In this document: positions 33,215 through 46,100 of the stretch, piece after piece
How positions within the stretch are numbered: position 1 is the stretch's first letter
How the letters are laid out: every line of letters begins with the position of its first letter
Assembly: GCA_947683425.1 (NCBI GenBank)
Contig: CANTUQ010000158.1
Span: 1,488,001 to 1,552,000, forward strand
Reading direction: 5' to 3'
Length of the DNA: 64,000 nucleotides
Source of the DNA: Excoecaria cochinchinensis
Taxonomy: Eukaryota > Streptophyta > Magnoliopsida > Malpighiales > Euphorbiaceae
Notes under the pieces: generated by a model
The model's database searches: none
What the model was told of the DNA's origin: nothing
What the model saw: only the letters and a program-made list of their open reading frames with translations
Made by a program: the position numbers and the translations under genes

Positions 33215-35541
33215 TGTTAGTATAGATACCCGGTCCTGAGACAGCCCAGATCAGAGTTATCCAATGAGGATACTCATGCCTATTTTCATAGGTGGAGAAT
33301 TGAAAATGCCCATTTCTCTATTGGATTTCACATATTTTTGAGAAATTCCTCTTTAGGTTTTATCCCTATGCTTTTTTCGGAGCAGAGAGGAGGTTTTAGA
33401 AGAAATTATTCAGTTTTAGCTGATAGATGGCATCAGTCATTGAGCGACGCCCGTCTGTTGCCTTTTCTGCCCACCTTTCGTGAGGACATGCGAGTGGCAT
33501 TTATGTGATTTTTGGTGCACCATTGAAATACGCCCATCGGTGGCTTAAGAGACGTTTTCCTGCTGTGAATTTGTAGTCTAGAGTCAGTTTTTACGGTAGG
33601 AGGAGCATAGGAGATAAGATTTGGTTCTTTGACCAAATCTAAAAAAAGGAAGGCAAGTTGGTTAATCCCTTATAAAAGGGGAAAAAACCTAATTATAGAA
33701 GGGAGAGAGGGCAGAAGAAAAGAAAAAGAAGAGAGAGAGGAGAGAAGAAAATAAAAAGAAGAGAGAGAGGAAAGAAAAAATGAGACAAACAGAGAGAGAA
33801 AGAAAGAAGAGGAAGAAGGCAGAACTACCTTTCTCATAGGATTTTCTAATTTCTTCCATAGTTTCTCAATAAAAAACACAACAAGAAAGAGGTTTTGGGA
33901 AAGAAAATTAATTTCTTATCGCAAATCCTTCACTTCCATTAAGAACATAGTAAGGAGTTTTAGAGAGAGAAAAATAGAGTTTCTTTGATTTCAAACCCAA
34001 TTTGTGAGATCTAAGAAGAATACAAGCATATTTTTCGTTCTCCAGAGACTAAATACAACCCGAGGGTAATATTATGTGCCCAAATCTCTAATCTCATCAT
34101 TATTTGAACATTATTTGATTTTTGAATTATTTGTATTGAATTTGTAATTTTCAGTGATATCCTATTTTTTTAGCATTAATATTGTTTCTAGGTCTTATAA
34201 ATGTTTCTCATGTGTTTTTAGGCTTTAATATGCATGGTCGAATTGGTTGGTATGAAATGGTTTGGAAAAAGCTTGTTTCAATGGAGTTTTCTGCATTCTA
34301 TGCATGACAGACAAAAAGACAAGTCGACAAATGCCCATTGCTCATAGCGAGTGATGGAATGTAACGCAAATTTTCTTCCCATCCATCATTTTTCAGCTAC
34401 CTGCATCGCTCTTTTCCCGTATGTCCCTTTTCTTTGGCCGTCCATGGCATTTCTTTAGGCCCTTTTAATTCCTTTTAATACATATTAGTGTTTTTTAACA
34501 TAAGGTTGGGTAGATCATTTTCATTTCCTTGTTTTCTTTGTGTTTATTTTATGTTATTTATCCGTTTTATTACGTATTTTATTTTCCCAAAATATGGTTA
34601 TTTATTTAAGTATTAAGTGTTTGTTTTCTATTATATATGTTTGTGCTAATTGCTTCGTTTCTTTTGATTTTTGTGAACTAAAATACCTTCACATGTGTGT
34701 GCCCGCCCATGAGCCGAGATCTGGAGATTGAGATATATAAATAGCTAAGGAAAATTAGTAATTTATGTCATACTTTTTATTTTATTTTATCTGCTTTTTT
34801 ATGTTGGACTATATTGATAAAAAGCAGGTTTTGTAGCACGTTAATATAAAAAGTCACCAAAGTTTTTATAAAAGAAAAAATGGGATTTTTCCTAAGCAAA
34901 ACGGACCAATGTCCAAATTTTCTATCTTAGAACGACACATCAAATGAAGAGTTCTTATTTTCAAAAATGGAATCACTCCTCCTGATCTTCTTAAAAATCA
35001 TTCAAGAACTCTTCATTTTCATAAAAATACGCATGCGGAAGCCAATGTTCCCATCTAAATGAATACCCCATTTTATGAATGTTTATCTTTCCTTTTCAGT
35101 AGGATAATTCCACTTTATTTCGTATTATTGTAATTAATTATATTTACAACTTTCTTTATATGTTTGGGTGCGCCTGTAATTTATTTGCATGAATTGTGTA
35201 AGAAAGGAAATAAAAAATTAATTCTAAAAACTCAATTATATAAACACTTAACAAAGTTATAAATAAGAGTGATGTCCCAGACCCTCTGTGGTTTAGGCTT
35301 CATGAGGTTAGAATTTCTTTCCCAATGTTTTATTGGGTGGTGACTCCATAATGCCTACCTCTTGGTGCTCATATAGATGCCTTTGTAGGTTGATCGTCAA
35401 CAATAGATTTGGGACATCCCTATCTATTATGAAGTGATCAATCTAAATGAATTTAAAATGAACCTCAATCCATTCTTGTGTCTTACAAGAGGGCTTTTTA
35501 GGGGCTTTTTAGGATGCAGTGGGGTTCGGGTGCGCGTCACA
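33215..35541 (+). mobile_element. 5' LTR of degraded Tat/Ogre-type element
   Basis: Starts TGTTAGTATAGATACCC and ends GCGCGTCACA at 35541 (2327 bp). The start is alignable with the LTR at 5016 (GGTCC..GATCAGAG pattern), the end matches, and it shares decayed GACGCCCGTC motifs at 33440-33545. TATAAAA lies at 33671-33677, followed by a purine-rich leader (33700-33830). After the end comes ATGGCTACTCCACTGGGGAC, the sequence type that follows LTRs in Ogre/Tat elements. Confidence 0.75.
33671..33677 (+). promoter_or_regulatory. TATA box of Tat/Ogre-type LTR
   Basis: TATAAAA within CCTTATAAAAGGGG, 456 bp from the LTR start, close to the spacing in the related LTR (431 bp). Confidence 0.65.
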
Positions 35542-36619
35542 ATGGCTACTCCACTGGGGACCCAAGAGACCTAGCTCCTAAATTACCTTGGTTAAGTTAA
35601 ATATAATTGAGTTTTTAAAATTAAATTTCTATCTGTTTTCGAAAATTGAATTACATTCATGCTAGAGCCTTAAAATTAAGTTAGGTTCTCCCTTCTTTAA
35701 CCCAGTGTAGTCCTAAAAAATGGCCCTATCTTCACTCAATGTAGGGAAGTATTAAGGATGACCACCAGTCAAAATCTCGTACCATTTTGTTATATTAAAT
35801 GGTGACCCGATCGGTCGTTATACTCATGATGAGTTAGACCCATTGGTAGGGACCATGCTTGGGTAGCCCTAAAGGTTTATCACCCGACTTAAGCCCATGT
35901 AATGGCCTTAGACACTTCCCCTAGGTAACATGTATCGTAATTTTGTGCTTGCTATGTGGGCCATTATGTACTGAACAAATTCAACTAAATTAAGTGGTCA
36001 CTCATCAAAGGCTTTCATGCCTCGGTGGGCCAATTCCAATTCATTTGAATTATTTGAATACACGATAGCCAGAACTCATGTGTATGCGTATTATGTAAGA
36101 GAGGTTATGCTGTTGGTTTTCTATCATACACCATACGCATCCATTGGGTACCCCATTGACCCGTGGGCTAAGCCTGCCTAGGAAAGAGATCGCACGACCT
36201 CCTATATGGGAGTGATAAGGTTAGAAGGTTTACTATTTCCTTTGCATGTGTTTGCCCATGTTGCTAACTTTGCATTCTGCATCTCAAACATGCATTTGAT
36301 TCTGAATATACAGTTTTTTATTCGCATGCATCTCATTGTATGCATAAAATTTTTGCATAAGATTTTTCACATACATCATTCCAACTCATTCATTTTAGCC
36401 ATAATAGACCATTCATTACAATAAATGATCATGCATTGCATATCATTGAAACATGATTTTAACCACTTTATTTTCTATATAAACACGGCCATACATCACA
36501 TGCAATTCATGCACCATTCTAACGACTCAAGTTTTTTGGCCATCATAGACTTGTATAAGTGGTTTAGGGGTCTAGACAGCTGACTTGTCAGAAATCCTTT
36601 GCCGAATTAAAAGTCGGAT
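35542..36619 (+). other. Leader region of Tat/Ogre-type element
   Basis: Non-coding sequence between the LTR and gag, without a usable frame. Long leaders are normal in this lineage. Confidence 0.5.
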
Positions 36620-37960
36620 ATGGCCAATTTATTGCAAGGGACAGATGAGACTTGTGCTTTGATTGCCCAAGAAATGGATAAAAGACTCAAGGAATTTGAA
36701 AGAAGAATGATGACTATGATAAAAAATTTTGCTACCGCATTCGCACCAGCTGCTGGGCCACGACCTACCATTCCTGTTAGGGGCCAAGCTGAACTGAATC
36801 TAGTTGGGCAAGCTCCTCTGGCAGCAGCTGTAGTATGTCAACCAACCGCTAAGCCTAGGAATAAGACGCCTATGGAACAGAGAAGGGGGAATGGGGTTTC
36901 AAGTCTTAAAGATGACGTTATAGAAGAAGATGATGAAGAATTAGTAGTTGCCCAGGTTGTGAAAGGCAAGGCACCAAAAGTGAAGGATGATATGCTAAGA
37001 AAGATGTGGGAGAAAATCTAGGCAATAGCCCATTTATTGTCAGCTAGGAAGAGGATCAGCCCTAAAAATAAGGACTTAGAGGATGATGAACTTTTGCCTC
37101 ATAAATTTAAGATGCATGAATTACCAAAGTTTGATGGCACCTCTGATCTAGCATCACATGTAAAGCAATACACCTTGATAATGAAGGGTACCATGTTGAC
37201 AAAAAGAAAAAACTAGAGTACTTTTCTCTCAGCCTAACTGGCCCAACAGCCGATTGGTACCACGGTCTGGATAGGCGAATGAAGGAGGACCAGGACCTAT
37301 TAACTGAGGAGTTTTTGAAGCAATACAACTATAATACAATAATGGAAGTCACTTTGAAAGATCTAGAACTTCTACAGCAGAAGCCTGAGGAATCATTCCA
37401 CGAGTATCTCACTCGATGGAGGAATCGAGTCATGGGGATAAAAAGGAAGCCTGACACCCTAATCAGATAAGGCTCTTTATCCGAAATGCTAGCTTGTATT
37501 TGAGAAATGCCTTGAAAATGAAAGGCTGGAAAGATGCAGACTCTCTTAAAGACATAGCCATAGAAGCTGAGGGAGAGTATCTGGTAAAAAGGGCAAACAA
37601 TGAGAATTATAGTCGAAAAAATTATAGAAATTAGGGGCCAAACAAGTTAGTTGGGAGTAGTAATGGCAATAAAAATGGGAAGACAATAGAGGTATCGGCC
37701 ACTGAGATGAACTAGAGGTATTACTCCAATCTAGGTAGGCCATTATCTAGGGTACTTGAGAGGTTGATCAAGGAAGGAAAATTGCAATCGCAACTAGCTA
37801 GGCCAGTCAAAAGCCAAGGAGAACCCGATCATCAAAAAGATCAATATTGTGCATATCACCAGCACACTGGCTAGTTAACAAATGAATGTTGAATTCTAAG
37901 GAACCGAATCCAAGACCTCATCGACAGTAAACAAATTTTTGACCTAGAGAAAAGGAGAAA
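36620..37960 (+). pseudogene. Gag remnant of Tat/Ogre-type element
   Basis: An ATG frame at 36620 encodes a charged N-terminal part (coiled-coil, DDEELVV acidic stretch) and stops at 37021. Gag core motifs continue in shifted frames: PKFDGTSDL at about 37129, then LTGPTADWYHGLDRRM and a TEEFLKQYNYN..ESFHEYLTRWR stretch to 37470, and a C-terminal YCAYHQHTG..ECxILRNRIQDLID block at about 37848-37930. The order fits the Ogre/Tat gag family. Several frameshifts and stops make it non-functional. Confidence 0.75.
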
Positions 37961-39290
37961 ATAGAGCTTGAGGCGCAGTACCTGCACCTATAAAAGTAGA
38001 AGAGAACATTTTAGTGCATGTGTTTTTTATGCTTGAAATTTTTGATTTTGATATGTCACAAATGTTTATCGTAATAATATGAACCATTTTGCTTACTTAC
38101 CTATTATTTCTCTTGATTTCATTATGCATAGTCACAAGCACGACTCATTTGTATTTGATATTAACTCAAGTGAACACCACCACACCTAATCTCGATACCT
38201 TAGAAAGCGCAAAAGAAATCTTTGTGGCATCTAATAAGACTCTAAAGAGAGGAATAATTTTGAAAAAAATGTTAAAAAAAAAATTAGCCTGGGCCTGGGA
38301 TGATATGTTGAGGATCAAGAGCATTGCTAGGATACACTGCAACAATTTAGCAAGTGCAAAAGTCAAAAGGCATGGACGAATTTGAAAGGGGGTGAAATAA
38401 AGATTCCAAGTAATGAACCTTAAGTAAATTAAAGGAAACCATAGCTTCATGATAGTACCAAATTTCTTGAAGAAGCAATAATTGCCTGAAAATGCCATAA
38501 ACGAGGACTGCAAGATGAGTTCCAAAGTCGTGCAATCCCCAATAATCTATTTCCCCTAAAATGACCAAAATATTGTCCATCAGAATGGAGTCTCAAAATT
38601 TGTCCTCTTTAACCACTTGAGAGAATGCTAAAAGAAAAAAAAATTGCCCTTTAACTGCCTAAAGCCAAACATAAACCCTTTACAAGGAAAAATCTTCACC
38701 TCGGTTAAGTATGCAAAAAGGAGGTTTGGCTTAGTCCTCTAAAAGCAGATTAAGAGCCATTATTGGGAGGAACTTGATACATGAATAACTCAGATCAAAT
38801 ACCCTTGCTTACACAAGCTAGATTTAGATCTTTCGTGATATAAAAGTCGCTGATAAAAATGGCAACCATTCTCCCCAACAATGATGGAAGAAGAGCTCAA
38901 GGATTCAAATGATGCTAATAGAATAAAAAAGGTTCCATGGCCGAATGCTATAAAAAAAAGAAGAAAAAGCCCCATGGGAAAAACTGAAAAAAACAGCGGC
39001 CTTGCTAAGATTGGGTGTCCCGCTAGGGTGAAAACAAAAAAAGGCATCCGGCAAATGTAAGGGCTTCAAGTGCACCCTAGTTGGATTTGAAGGTGTCTTG
39101 AGTACCAGAGTGATTGAAATGTGAAATTGACTAATTGAGATGGTTAAATGTAGTTGATGATACATCCGGTATTAATCAAAAGATTGAGGGCTTATAGACC
39201 ATAAGGCAATAAATGATTTCTCGCACCACTTAAAAATAATCTGAATTTAAGGATGCATTCATATTAATGAGGAGAATCATATGGTAAAGA
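37961..39290 (+). other. Non-coding remainder of Tat/Ogre-type element
   Basis: No pol domain can be read, so a large deletion must have removed protease, RT and integrase. A CCCGCTAGGGTGAAAAC phrase near 39018-39036 resembles the pol/3' end region of Ogre-type elements. The boundary with the next LTR is approximate. Confidence 0.4.
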
Positions 39291-40558
39291 GAAATTAATT
39301 TTATGGTGACATGAAAATTTGGGTTTTGGAGTTGTATAAGTGAATTGGACCAGGAAATAGTCACGGATTGACTTGAAAATATTAGTGTAAGCTAATTAAT
39401 ATAATCTAAAAATTTTAGAATCATTTTTATAAGGAATTGAGCCTGAGAAGTGAGAGAAATAAAAGTTAAGGGTAAATTAGTCATTTCATATATATGGATT
39501 AAATTGATAGAAATAATTAAGTTTGTGGACCAATGTTTGAGGATAGAAGGATTATATGTCAAAAGTATAAAGAAATAAGAGATAAAGGATAAAAATTGGA
39601 AGTTTGTATAAAAATCTAAAAAGGAACCAATTAGAGAGTGATAAGTGTGGGAGTGGATAAGTATAAAAGATTTGGGGAGATAAGTTGGTTGACCAACTTA
39701 AAGAAAAAAGGAGTTTGGCTTTTTGTGTGGGGAAGTATGGCCGGCCAAATGAGAAGGGAAAAGAGAGGAGAATTCATCATCTTCTTCCTCGGGCCACCCT
39801 CCCTAAAATAAAGACACAAAGTGGAGTTTTTGGACTTTTTAAGTTCAAGTGTTTTGGATGGAGAATTTGTATGAGAAAGGTAAGGAAATAAGCCTCTAAT
39901 TTCATTGTTTTCTTCTTAAATGGTTAAGAATACTAATTAATGATAAGTATGGGTTTTTTATGAGGGATTTGGATGATGATGACCATGAAAGAGTGAGAAA
40001 TCAAGAAAGAAAGAGCTACTAAAGATAAAGGAGCCATCAAATGAGGTTTGGGAATTATTGTGCTGATTTTTGTGTTATTAAATAGTTATTGATAAATTGA
40101 ATGTTTGTAGGTGTTTATATATGTGTTATGTTGAAGTGGATTGAATTTCATGAATTGATACTATCAAATGAGTTGATTATAGGCCTGTTTAATTACATAG
40201 TGTAGTTCTGCCCATAGGTGTGGAATGACCTTTGGTGACTGTTTTGGGTATATGTGGAGTTTGGGTAGTCCAAATGAAGTGATTCTAGTACTATTAGAAC
40301 CATAACGTCCATTCCTATAAAAGTCCTAGAAATGACTATGAGCTATATCTAGCTCTATGATCCTCAAAAGTGGCTAAAATAGAAGGGTATCTATTTTGGC
40401 CGAGTGACTAAAACTAGTTCTGTCATTGGTGAAATCTGACCTCAGTCTAGTTTTTGGGCTATAGATTGAGTTAGGAATCTCCAAATTGGGTGATTGTAGA
40501 TGTGTTTGAACCATGACTTTTAAAACCACAAATGTCTTAGAAATAACCATAATTTATT
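39290..40558 (+). mobile_element. Tekay-type LTR, left half (split by insertion)
   Basis: Sequence at 40200-40558 (GTCC..TAAAAGT..GAAATGACTATGAG..TCAAAAGTGGC pattern) aligns with the LTRs at 56000-56160 and 58140-58310. It resumes at 54287 after the element at 40559-54281. The start is approximate. Confidence 0.6.
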
Positions 40559-41424
40559 TATAACACCCCGATTCCCACCCTAGAAGTTTTGAGCTTTTGT
40601 GTGTGTGTTATTACATGTGTTATGCCATTATGTTAGTTAATTAAAGATTTAATTGCATGATTTATTAAGTTTAGGGGTATAGTTGTATGTTATATTTTGA
40701 TTAAGTGGTATTAATGTTTTGTTGCGAAGATTAGGAGGATTAGAAATGTAAATTGCCACAAACCACCATAGAATTGTGACAAGTGGAGCAAGAGAAAGGG
40801 AGGATAGAGGTTAACTTGGTCTTAGGAAAGAGAAAATGAGAGAGAGTAAAGAACACTTGGTTCCTGTTCTTCCCTCTCTCCCGTTTTCCCTTTCTTTGTT
40901 AAAACCTTTCCTCTTCTCCTTCTTGCTTTTCCTTTCCTCTTTTTCTGCAATTTATTGGCGGGTGTTGGCAATTGAAGAGCTAAGTAAGTAAGTGTTTTTT
41001 CTCTTCTTCTTCTTCTTCTTCTTCTTCTTCTTCCTCTTTTCATTTTGTTCCCGTGGTTGTGTGTGTGTGTAGTTATTGGTGTGTGTATGTTAAGCAATTT
41101 GTGTATTTTGGGTTGTTGTAGCTGAAATTTCTCCTAAAGATCCTAAGGGGAAGGGGATTGTTGGTAGGAGTTCAGTCCTTTGATTGTGTGGAGCTAAGGA
41201 GTTCAAGGTTTGGGAAATTGTGTTTGTTTCAATTTGTGATTTTGGTATGATTTTTTATTAGATTAATGAATTGATTTGCTTGAGATGCTTATCATGGGTT
41301 TGAACTTGTTTGAGTTGAGTTTTGATGGCATGATTTGAGTGTGGTATTGTAGTTTTGAATTGGGGTTAAGAATTGGGAAGTAGGTAGCAGTGAATAGCAT
41401 AAATTTTTGGGTTTTAGTTAATTC

Positions 41425-41725
41425 ACATGGCGGTAAGGAAGGTCATACTACCGTGTGATCGGATTTCTACGTTTGAGTTTTGCTTATCCGTGGGGTTACA
41501 CGGCGGTAAGGGTTTGTCATACCGCCATGTAAATGCATTTTATTTTGAAAAATTGCTTTTGTACATTTTTACACGGCGGTCAGGATTTCTATACCGCCGT
41601 GTAAATGTATTCTGTTATCTAAGGATTTTTGGCTCAACAGGCCACATGGCGGTCAGGTTTTCTTGACCACCGTGTGGAATGTCTTACACGGCAGTAAGGT
41701 TTTGTCATACCGCCATGTAGAAGCT
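41425..41725. repeat. ACACGGCGGT..ACCGCCGTGT hairpin cluster
   Basis: Five units of about 34 bp, each an inverted repeat. The best is 41568-41605, with 13-bp perfect arms TTTACACGGCGGT / ACCGCCGTGTAAA. Units are separated by 25-70 bp of ordinary LTR. The right LTR keeps the same units at 53640-53930. Confidence 0.9.
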
Positions 41726-42302
41726 TCATGTTTTGAAAATTGAACTTTTGAATTCTGTCTTATTTGCCTCTTTTGAACTTAGCATTGCTTTTAGTTTTTA
41801 TCTATCGGAATCTTGTCTAGCAAATTATTTTGAATTTTAGCGTTTTCCTTGAGATATGTTAATTCTTATGTGATGAGTATGAAATTTATTATAGATGCCT
41901 AGCCTGCAAGAGTCAAGTAAGGGGATAGATAGGCATCCCTATAGAGTTCTATTAGCTGCAGCCCTAATGTGTTTCGGAGCTTGGTCAGATCCCCATTTGG
42001 GTCCTCACCCTTAATGTGTTTGGATCTTGTTTAAGATCCCCCAATGTGAAAATGTTTTTGGATGATAATGATAGAAATTGCTTTTGATTGTACGCACGGG
42101 TACCAATGTGTCCCCTCGTTATCCATTACACATGAATGTGATTCAGTTATATAAATGTTTATAGATTGTGAAATCCTTGTGAATGCAACGTATGATATAT
42201 CTTACTATGCTCTTATATGGATTTATATATATGCATGTGCCATATGTATGTGTTTTGCCTTAATGGCCATTGTGAATGGTCTTTCATCTTTTGTTTTCCC
42301 CA

Positions 42303-42339
42303 CTAAGCGTTATTGATTAGCATGGGTATTTCATCCGTG
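42303..42339 (+). other. Paired hairpin block of Tekay LTR
   Basis: CTAAGCGTTATTGATTAG (partly decayed stem: one mismatch, one wobble), then CATGG / CCGTG stem with a T-G wobble, then CAGGTGTGG. 402 bp before the LTR end. Confidence 0.7.
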
Positions 42340-42746
42340 CAGGTGTGGAAGCAATGGAGTTTTTGGGTGATTCGCAGTTGTCTAGGACAACACAGTAAGG
42401 AGGCTTTTTGAAAGACTTAGTTTTGTAATTTGTACTCTTTTGTATAACTTTTGTTTTCATCTCGATTTTTTAATACTTCAGCTATGTATTTTGTAATTTT
42501 GTAAAGAATGATATTGTACTCCTCTCCTTGTAATGAATATTTTGTTATATCAATGAAAAGATCTTGAGATTTCCGTTGGTAGTTTTGAATATGTTAATTG
42601 AGTTGTAAAATTTTTATCTGTTATGTTTATTCATGTTATTTATATGCTTGGTTGTGATTCGGTTTGGTGGCACCCTTATCTATACAGGGTCTCACTCTTT
42701 TTGTGGATGAGATCCCTTACGTATGGGTATGGGGTGTTACAATTTT

Positions 42747-42759
42747 TGGTATTAGAGTC
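42747..42759 (+). other. Primer binding site, mutated
   Basis: TGGTATTAGAGTC, the initiator tRNA-Met type PBS with a C to T change at position 7 and a one-base insertion relative to TGGTATCAGAGC. Confidence 0.75.
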
Positions 42760-42845
42760 TAGGTTTAGGCATTTTTGGACGACCGTAGGATATAGATGTG
42801 TTTAGGACTGTTTGGCCTAATGGTTGGTTTTATGTTTTGTTTTAG

Positions 42846-43132
42846 ATGGAGCCTGCGTGTGGGTCCCTCGAGGGGTCAGCCGAGAGTGCGAATACCCAAG
42901 AGTAAGATTCGTCTGTATCTGGTCTTGCTCAACCAGCTAGGGTGCAACCTGAGACTCCAGTTGTGCCTTTTGAGACTATGCTTAAAATATCTCAAGACAT
43001 GGCTAGGGTCTTAGAGAGTATGACCACTCTGAGAGCCCCGATAGAAAGTATGAGGAAGTCTGGGCGGAAGACTTCTATGAAAGGAGTTTTGATGAGTCTG
43101 GATTAGCTGAGAAATGGATTAAGAAGGAAGTG
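42846..43132 (+). pseudogene. Gag 5' part of old Tekay element
   Basis: The ATG and first codons are clearly homologous to the intact ORF at 24182 (GSLEGSAESAN shared). The frame breaks at a TAA about 20 codons in, then shifts. It is cut at 43132 by the minus-strand LTR insertion; the gag text resumes near 48509. Confidence 0.8.
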
Positions 43133-46100
43133 TGTAACACCCTTATGCCCGTAAATGATACGGATACCGGATGCCACGACACTGCACTGACAAGCACTAC
43201 AATGCACTCGATCGTTCTGTAGAAATTTTTTTTTTTACTAACACAAACATACACACACTAAAACAGAACAATACCATATACATTGTATCTCTTTTTCCGC
43301 AATCGTATACATGCCATGCCAAACTTCGATCCTTGCTGCCAATATTTTCGTGTAGTCGATACTACATTTTCGGCCACATTAAAATCTACCATAACCTGTG
43401 CGCAGTGACACTCTACGTGCTGAGCATTAGAAATGCCTAGTAGTGGATACATATCCTAAATTTTTCACAATAATAAGACATGCATGCACACACATATATA
43501 TATTTCTTTTACTATATTTAAATTATAAGAGCCCTAATTTCTGAGACTTCGGAATGATTATTATACACTTTTACGATGTTCGTTATCTTTATTTTTCTCA
43601 ATATCACTGAGCTTCCACTATTCATTTTATACACTGTTATCAATATCCCTAGCACTTTCACTTACACTGCTACTTTCACTACCACTTTCACTATCGCTTA
43701 CACTATTACTTTCACTATATTCAATTATTATGTTGTTAACTTTAACCACTTATCATTTCATCTCTTGTTAATATTCTTATGACTTAACACTGTTCAATTC
43801 GATTATGAATTATTTATTTATTATTAGTAATTATTTAATACTATAATACTACGATTCGTTTATTCAACTTATCAATTGATTTTCATTTCTATCCCTTGAC
43901 ATTATCTTATGTTTACCTTTGTAACTACTTATCAATTAGTCATTGTTTTAGTATTTGAAACATTGATTTACAAATATAACTTACTTTATGTGTTCAACAT
44001 TCCCTTTGCTTTCTTGCATTACGTTAATCCTTTTCATTAACACTTTCCACTGCATTAACTCTTTCATTAAGTTATTTATCGCTACTCATGTATGAATTAT
44101 TTTATCACCGAATAAATACATTACAATTCAGTTATTAGGTTACTTGAATGCTAATTATTCGATCACAATTTCCTTATTTATTTCTTAATCAATGTCGTAC
44201 CTATTATTACTGACATTATTTTCACTTCTATTATTCACTTTAGAGACCTTATGTTAATTTATTCCAAACACAGTTAAATATTTATCTTAACTATTATTTA
44301 AACCCATTTGTTTATATCATCATTATACTTACAATTTCTTTATTAACACATGCATTCTAATTCAATTCTATTCACTTATACAATTAACATTACATCGGAT
44401 CTATAAATTTCTTTCTATATTATCACTTAATGAAAACACATCATCATCCTCATTAATTCTTTATATCCTTTATTTTCTTATCTTGCACTATAACTTAATT
44501 TACTATTGCCTCTTAATTATCTCTTCAAAATTTATTCCCGATTTATTCTCCAAACATTTCGCTTCATTAACACCATTATTATGCTCATTGTCAAATTCAT
44601 TAATTTCTATCATACATGTATTACTATTATCATCACTATTTACATTATTGGTCTATTTATTTCTGTGTCACCCCTTATTGACTTATTAATATTTTCTTCA
44701 CTTCACTATTAGTAAATTTCTCATTATTCACATTTAAATCCCAACTTTACCTTATAATAATCAATTACAATTAAATTCTCACTTAATTGCTTATTCACAA
44801 CATTGCAATTTTACCTCTTTATCCTTTATTGCCACTTATTTTTAATTACATCATTATTCAAACATCATCAAAAATACACATACATTCACATTCACTATAT
44901 ATGTACAAATCAATTATAATTAATTAATCATTTAATATTTATTCATTCAATGATTTTTCTATGCTTCATAGATCATTTATTCATCAACTATCAATTATAT
45001 ATTTGTTATCCATTTCATCTACTAATTTACACTTTAATCCACTAAGTAACCTCAACTTTATAATTTTTCAATTTGGTCCCTACACTTTATATTAATACAC
45101 ATTCTCATTCTTAATTGTTTTATTCTACAAAAATGCCACTACTTAATTATATTACTATATTTATTTCATTATCTTGTCACACATTTCATCAATTAATTCT
45201 TACCATAATACTTCAATCCAAATTACACTTTAGACTTTGCTTAAATTCCAATTTTACTATTTCAATTTGCCGTAATTACACTTTTGCCACTATTTACTCT
45301 TAATACCACTTTTAGATTATTATTATTTCTTATTAAATCATTAATCATATTTATTCATTTAAATTCATCAATTTAATCACATAATTACTTATCTAAATCA
45401 TATTATTCACTAATTACATTTTAATCCCTTAATTAAACTTATTATTTCTTTAATTACACTTAAATCCTTATTCTTTTTCCATGGTTTCCAATTATACCCT
45501 TATCTTTTCCGTTAATGACATTTATGTCCCCACAATTACATTAATTCCATCCATGTCCATTCTTTTAGCTTATTACATCTATGTCCTGTCTTTTACATTA
45601 ATTACCATTATACCCTTCATTATTCACTATTTACCCTTTTAACCCTACATCTCTTCCATTTCATACTTTTACCCTCATTTAATTATTTTAATTACAATTA
45701 TAGCCCTTTCACTTCACTTTTTCACTTTTAAACTTATAATTTAGCCAAATTACATTTTACTCCTAATTTTATCACATATTCATTGTTTTACTATTTTAAC
45801 ACCATATTTTATCAAAATTACTATTTTACCCTTTCACTTAAACATTTAACTTATTATTACCATTTTTTTATCAACTTTTTGTAAAATTACCGTTTTTCCC
45901 CTAAATTTTTTATTTACTTCATTTTAATCTTGTTTACACTCATTTTCACCATTTTCACTATTTTAATCATTTTATTCACATATTTACCAATATGCCCCTA
46001 GTATGGACCCGGTAGAAAATTTACTGACCGGATATGCGGGACGTAGATCCCACAGATCCACTACACTATGAAATGATCCCGATGGGACCATTTCTCACTA

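Larger units (their letters stand above)
40559..42741 (+). repeat. 5' LTR of old Tekay element
   Basis: 2183 bp, TATAACACCCC to GGGGTGTTACA. Contains a CTT microsatellite (40998-41032), the CACGGCGGT hairpin cluster (41425-41725) and the paired hairpin block (42303-42339). Both LTRs of this element begin TA instead of TG. Confidence 0.9.

Noticed and set aside
42796..43014. Independent small gene after the LTR
   Set aside because: It is an off-frame reading of the decayed gag.
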